From positions 19,952 to 42,657 of the forward strand of contig JAKCWW010004197.1 of the NCBI GenBank assembly GCA_026260175.1: 22,706 bases of DNA, in the 5' to 3' direction. A program made the translations under genes and the position numbers. The stretch is from Reticulitermes lucifugus. Lineage: Eukaryota > Arthropoda > Insecta > Blattodea > Rhinotermitidae. This document shows positions 20,322 to 22,706 of the stretch, piece by piece. Positions within the stretch are counted from its first letter, which is position 1. Every line of letters starts with the position of its first letter. The notes under the pieces are model-generated. The model did not search any database. It was not told where the DNA came from and saw only the letters and a program-made list of their open reading frames with translations.

Positions 20322-21381
20322 GTAAGTTCAGTAAAATTCTCTTTACATTATACAGTCCAGTACCCTCTTCACTTAAATTCTGCAAGGTTCTGACAATGTC
20401 TATCACATTTAAAACCACTCTCCTGTTCGGGCTTTTTCCAGTCTAAAAATACAAAAATTGAACAAAATGGTTTGGAAAGCAGATCTGTTTCCATCCTCAG
20501 GTAAAAAGTAAGAAGGCATTTAGTTAGCTGGAACTGTAGCAACCTATGGGTGATGGACTGTCTGAGAGTGGGGTAGTTTTAAACCCTGACAATATTGACA
20601 GTCATAAGATTTCTGACTTGAATGTGCTGCTAATGTGAATCCTGTTTCCAGGAGATGGCGCCATTTTGGTGTAAGCTATATTGGTGATATTTCAGAGATC
20701 TATAATGTATCCATCTTCAGTGATCCTTTCCCATACTAAATTTATGGTACACAGATCACTGGGAAATGCTGTTTATCAGTTATTAGTCGGTGGGAAGGGA
20801 CAGTGGAAGGCTTGACTGTGCCAATACTGTCGGTGGGATATCTTAATAATGGGATATTTGGGTGCAATAAAAACTTTGCATAAGACAAACAGATGATGGC
20901 AGCACCTACCATCAGTCAGGATTGCCACATCCACTTTGAAAATATAAAGTAACTGAAATCAACATGTCAGAAATTTAACAGGAAAAGACATCACCAGCTC
21001 AGCCATCCATATTATGAGGAAACTAAGGATACTTAGTCTTTACTCAGTGTACAGGTACTACTGCATTGATGGGTACATTTGTCCAGTCTCTTTATGTTTG
21101 ATCTGGCTTCTTCCAGGATTACGTTCTTATGTCTTTTCTTCCCCTCTTCCTCTTTTCCAAATGAAATTTAACCAGACTGTACCTCCCATGCATGATTTTC
21201 ACTGTTCAAAACATCCCCTCCTCCACCATTACATACAGTGAAATTGATTTGCCACAGACAGGTGAACCTGTACTAAATGTATCTGCAACGGCTATTGATT
21301 AGGCACAGCTTTCCACAGAAGGGATTTCTTACCAGTGGAACATCAACTGCCAGATTAGTTTGACCTTATTTTATTTTTCAG
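20322..21381. other. Intron with one hammerhead-like motif
   Basis: On the minus strand CTGAAGATG (20712-20720) and CTGAAATATC (20684-20693) flank a weak stem. The rest is ordinary AT-rich intron ending in TTATTTTTCAG. Confidence 0.5.
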
Positions 21382-21534
21382 CTAGCAAACATGATGTATC
21401 TCCTGAAGAATGCACACTGCAACGAAATTTGTTTCTATGTGCCGACAATGTGGAATGTGTGGAAGTAGGAGAATTGTGTGATGGTGTGGAACATTGTCAT
21501 GATGGCTCAGATGAGGGCCCAGCCTGCAATGCAA
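21382..21534 (+). CDS. LDLa exon 5, atypical calcium loop
   Basis: Encodes SKHDVSPEECTLQRNLFLC, NVECVEVGELC and CDGVEHCHDGSDE, then GPACNA. All six cysteines are present, but the Asp normally found just before the fifth cysteine (CDGxxDC) is His. This Asp is one of the side-chain calcium ligands in LDLa modules, so affinity may be reduced. Acceptor TTTTTCAG, donor GCAA/GTAAGT, phase 1-1, 153 bases. It is the last LDLa before the EGF-like exon. Confidence 0.92.
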
Positions 21535-21609
21535 GTAAGTGGTATATTTTGAGAGCTAAGTCCAATTACTTTTTGATTGAAGAAGTATTAAAATATTAAT
21601 TCATTGCAG

Positions 21610-21723
21610 GTATTGCAGCTTGTCAGTCTGCAGGATGCAGTCATCGTTGCGTGGCTTCTCCAAATGGTCCTCTGTGCATCTGTCAAGTCGGTTATGAGAT
21701 TATCAACAATAAAACATGCGTTG
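21610..21723 (+). CDS. EGF-like exon
   Basis: Encodes SIAACQSAGCSHRC, VASPNGPLCIC and QVGYEIINNKTCV: six cysteines with spacing C-x4-C-x3-C-x8-C-x-C-x11-C, typical of the EGF-like modules after LDLa clusters in LDLR/LRP/vitellogenin receptors. Acceptor TTCATTGCAG, donor GTATGT, phase 1-1, 114 bases. A second acceptor 9 bases downstream (GTATTGCAG) would remove three residues in frame. The intron before it is only 75 bases, so exons 5 and EGF are tightly linked. Confidence 0.92.
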
Positions 21724-22122
21724 GTATGTACTGACATGGAGGTTAGACTGTTCCTGATGAGGGTTAATGTCTCATATGTAACATTGTTTAGAAGATAAGC
21801 ACAAAATTTTACCACTTCAAAATGAAGATGTGGCTTGTCTTGAGGACTCCATTTTTCTGGGATATGACATCCCATCATGGGGTAATCTGTGCCCAGCATT
21901 TCAAAGAACATAATGCCTTCATCTTCAAAATTCTAGAGGTCTGAGAAGCATTCTCCTTGTTTCTCAATATAGATGAGATGCCCATGCTGTCTAGAAACAT
22001 TGGGCACTGCATCCCAGATGAATGGAGACCTTTAAAAGTGGTCTGAATTTTATCCAGATTCCAAATTACACACCAACGAAATGCACTATATTTTCACTTT
22101 TTATTCTTTAACCCCTACATAT
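21724..22122. other. Intron with hammerhead-like motif, no exon seen
   Basis: Contains TTTTCTGGGATATGAC near 21854, shared with 8103-8118, and on the minus strand TTGAAGATGAAGG to TTTGAAATGC (21896-21926), a decayed member of the motif set. No coding signal. Confidence 0.5.
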
Positions 22123-22434
22123 GTTTCAGACTTTTACAAGACCATCTTCAGGGGGCTTGTAATCTACATTTACTTTACATCCATTGTTTATGTCTGCTGT
22201 TATGTTATATATCACATATAGTAAAGTTTCATTATCATTTATAGATTACAGTTATTTACAATTTCTGTATTTAAATATATAAAACACAGAATATAAAATC
22301 CTTAAATGAGGTTCATAAATATTAATGAACCTCATTTAAGGATTTTATATTCTGTCAATATTGATGAACCTCATTTAAGGATTTTATATTCTGTGTTGTA
22401 TATATTTAAATACAGAAATTGTAAATAACTGTAA
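22123..22434. repeat. Hairpin repeat with internal duplication
   Basis: Arms 22245-22319 and 22362-22434 are reverse complements (ATTACAGTTATTTACAATTT against its complement). Within the right half ATGAACCTCATTTAAGGATT occurs twice, at 22323 and 22364, so the centre carries one extra direct unit. Upstream, minus strand 22123-22151, is CTGAAGATGG, a short stem and CTGAAAC. Confidence 0.8.
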
Positions 22435-22706
22435 TTTCATTTCATTTTTTTTCATTCATTAGATCCTCTGCAGGGTTTAGACAACCCACAGGATGTAGAA
22501 TATGTCAATACATACAGTCTAAGTATAATGTAGAGTTATATCATTCTAAAATGCATGAAATACATCAGCAGGCACTACATAATTACAATGATAAGTGATA
22601 ATGTTAAAACAAAACAAAAGGTAACAGTCTTAAATGTAAGTGGAATCATCCACATATACAATGTAGTTAAACATATTACCAAAATACAGTCTAAGTATAA
22701 TGTAGA
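22435..22706. repeat. Window end with a repeated 21-base unit
   Basis: ACAGTCTAAGTATAATGTAG occurs at about 22513 and again at 22686 to the window end, roughly 173 bases apart. The second copy is cut by the window, so a longer tandem array may continue outside. No exon seen. Confidence 0.6.

Larger units (their letters stand above)
10351..21723 (+). other. LDL-receptor-superfamily gene, partial (exon set)
   Basis: Seven exons, two of them duplicates, encode consecutive extracellular modules: LDLa, LDLa, LDLa, LDLa, LDLa, EGF-like. All have consensus GT/AG borders and their phases chain correctly. Members of this family are endocytic receptors whose LDLa modules bind calcium and ligand, with EGF modules and YWTD propellers following. 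Five LDLa modules before the first EGF is the layout described for the first ligand-binding cluster of insect vitellogenin receptors; LRP1 normally starts with two and megalin with about seven. No signal peptide, YWTD propeller or membrane segment lies in the window, so assignment to vitellogenin receptor is a hypothesis. The first exon begins in phase 1, so at least one exon lies further upstream, probably more than 10 kb away. No stop codon was found. Confidence 0.85.

Noticed and set aside
1..22706. Bacterial features such as operons, CRISPR arrays or insertion sequences
   Set aside because: Introns, eukaryotic retrotransposons and animal extracellular modules show this is animal nuclear DNA; no spaced-repeat array is present.

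Overview
This window looks like animal, probably insect, nuclear DNA: split exons with GT/AG borders, AT-rich introns, and many old dispersed repeats. Several repeats are ones I associate with cockroach and termite genomes (a non-LTR tail reading [11 protein letters not shown], a repeat reading EAGWAPGP, a repeat ending in GGACGGACGGAC-type sequence). Blattodea is therefore my best guess; this is recognition from memory, not a search.

Bases 1-10350 hold no exon I can support. They contain a tRNA-like repeat (minus strand, 41-134), a 199-bp near-perfect hairpin (263-461), two copies of a roughly 300-bp dispersed repeat (1963-2250 and 9326-9630), a 640-bp imperfect inverted repeat (5029-5672), a 5'-truncated non-LTR retrotransposon tail (7548-7890) and smaller repeats.

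From 10351 to 21723 the plus strand carries part of one LDL-receptor-superfamily gene. The exons encode LDLa (in two copies, 10351-10473 and 14848-14970), LDLa (17396-17526), LDLa (18241-18375), LDLa (20213-20321), LDLa (21382-21534) and an EGF-like module (21610-21723). Exon phases agree throughout (1-1, 1-0, 0-0, 0-1, 1-1, 1-1). Five LDLa modules followed by an EGF-like module match the first ligand-binding cluster of insect vitellogenin receptors, but another LRP-type receptor is possible. The gene continues beyond both ends of what can be recognised here.

The first LDLa exon and about 800-900 bp of its flanks are duplicated. A degenerate 3.6-kb non-LTR retrotransposon (endonuclease, reverse transcriptase, RNase H, C-terminal Cys/His motif; minus strand) fills exactly the space between the two copies. 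The arrangement resembles a giant target-site duplication.

The most unusual signal is a motif found at about a dozen places: CTGA(N)GATG or CTGATGA, a short stem-loop, then GAAAC. It lies inside several unrelated-looking hairpin repeats. It resembles the hammerhead ribozyme core known from Penelope-like elements and animal retrozymes. The best case is a composite repeat at 16229-16700, with two direct units about 145 bp apart plus an inverted partial unit.
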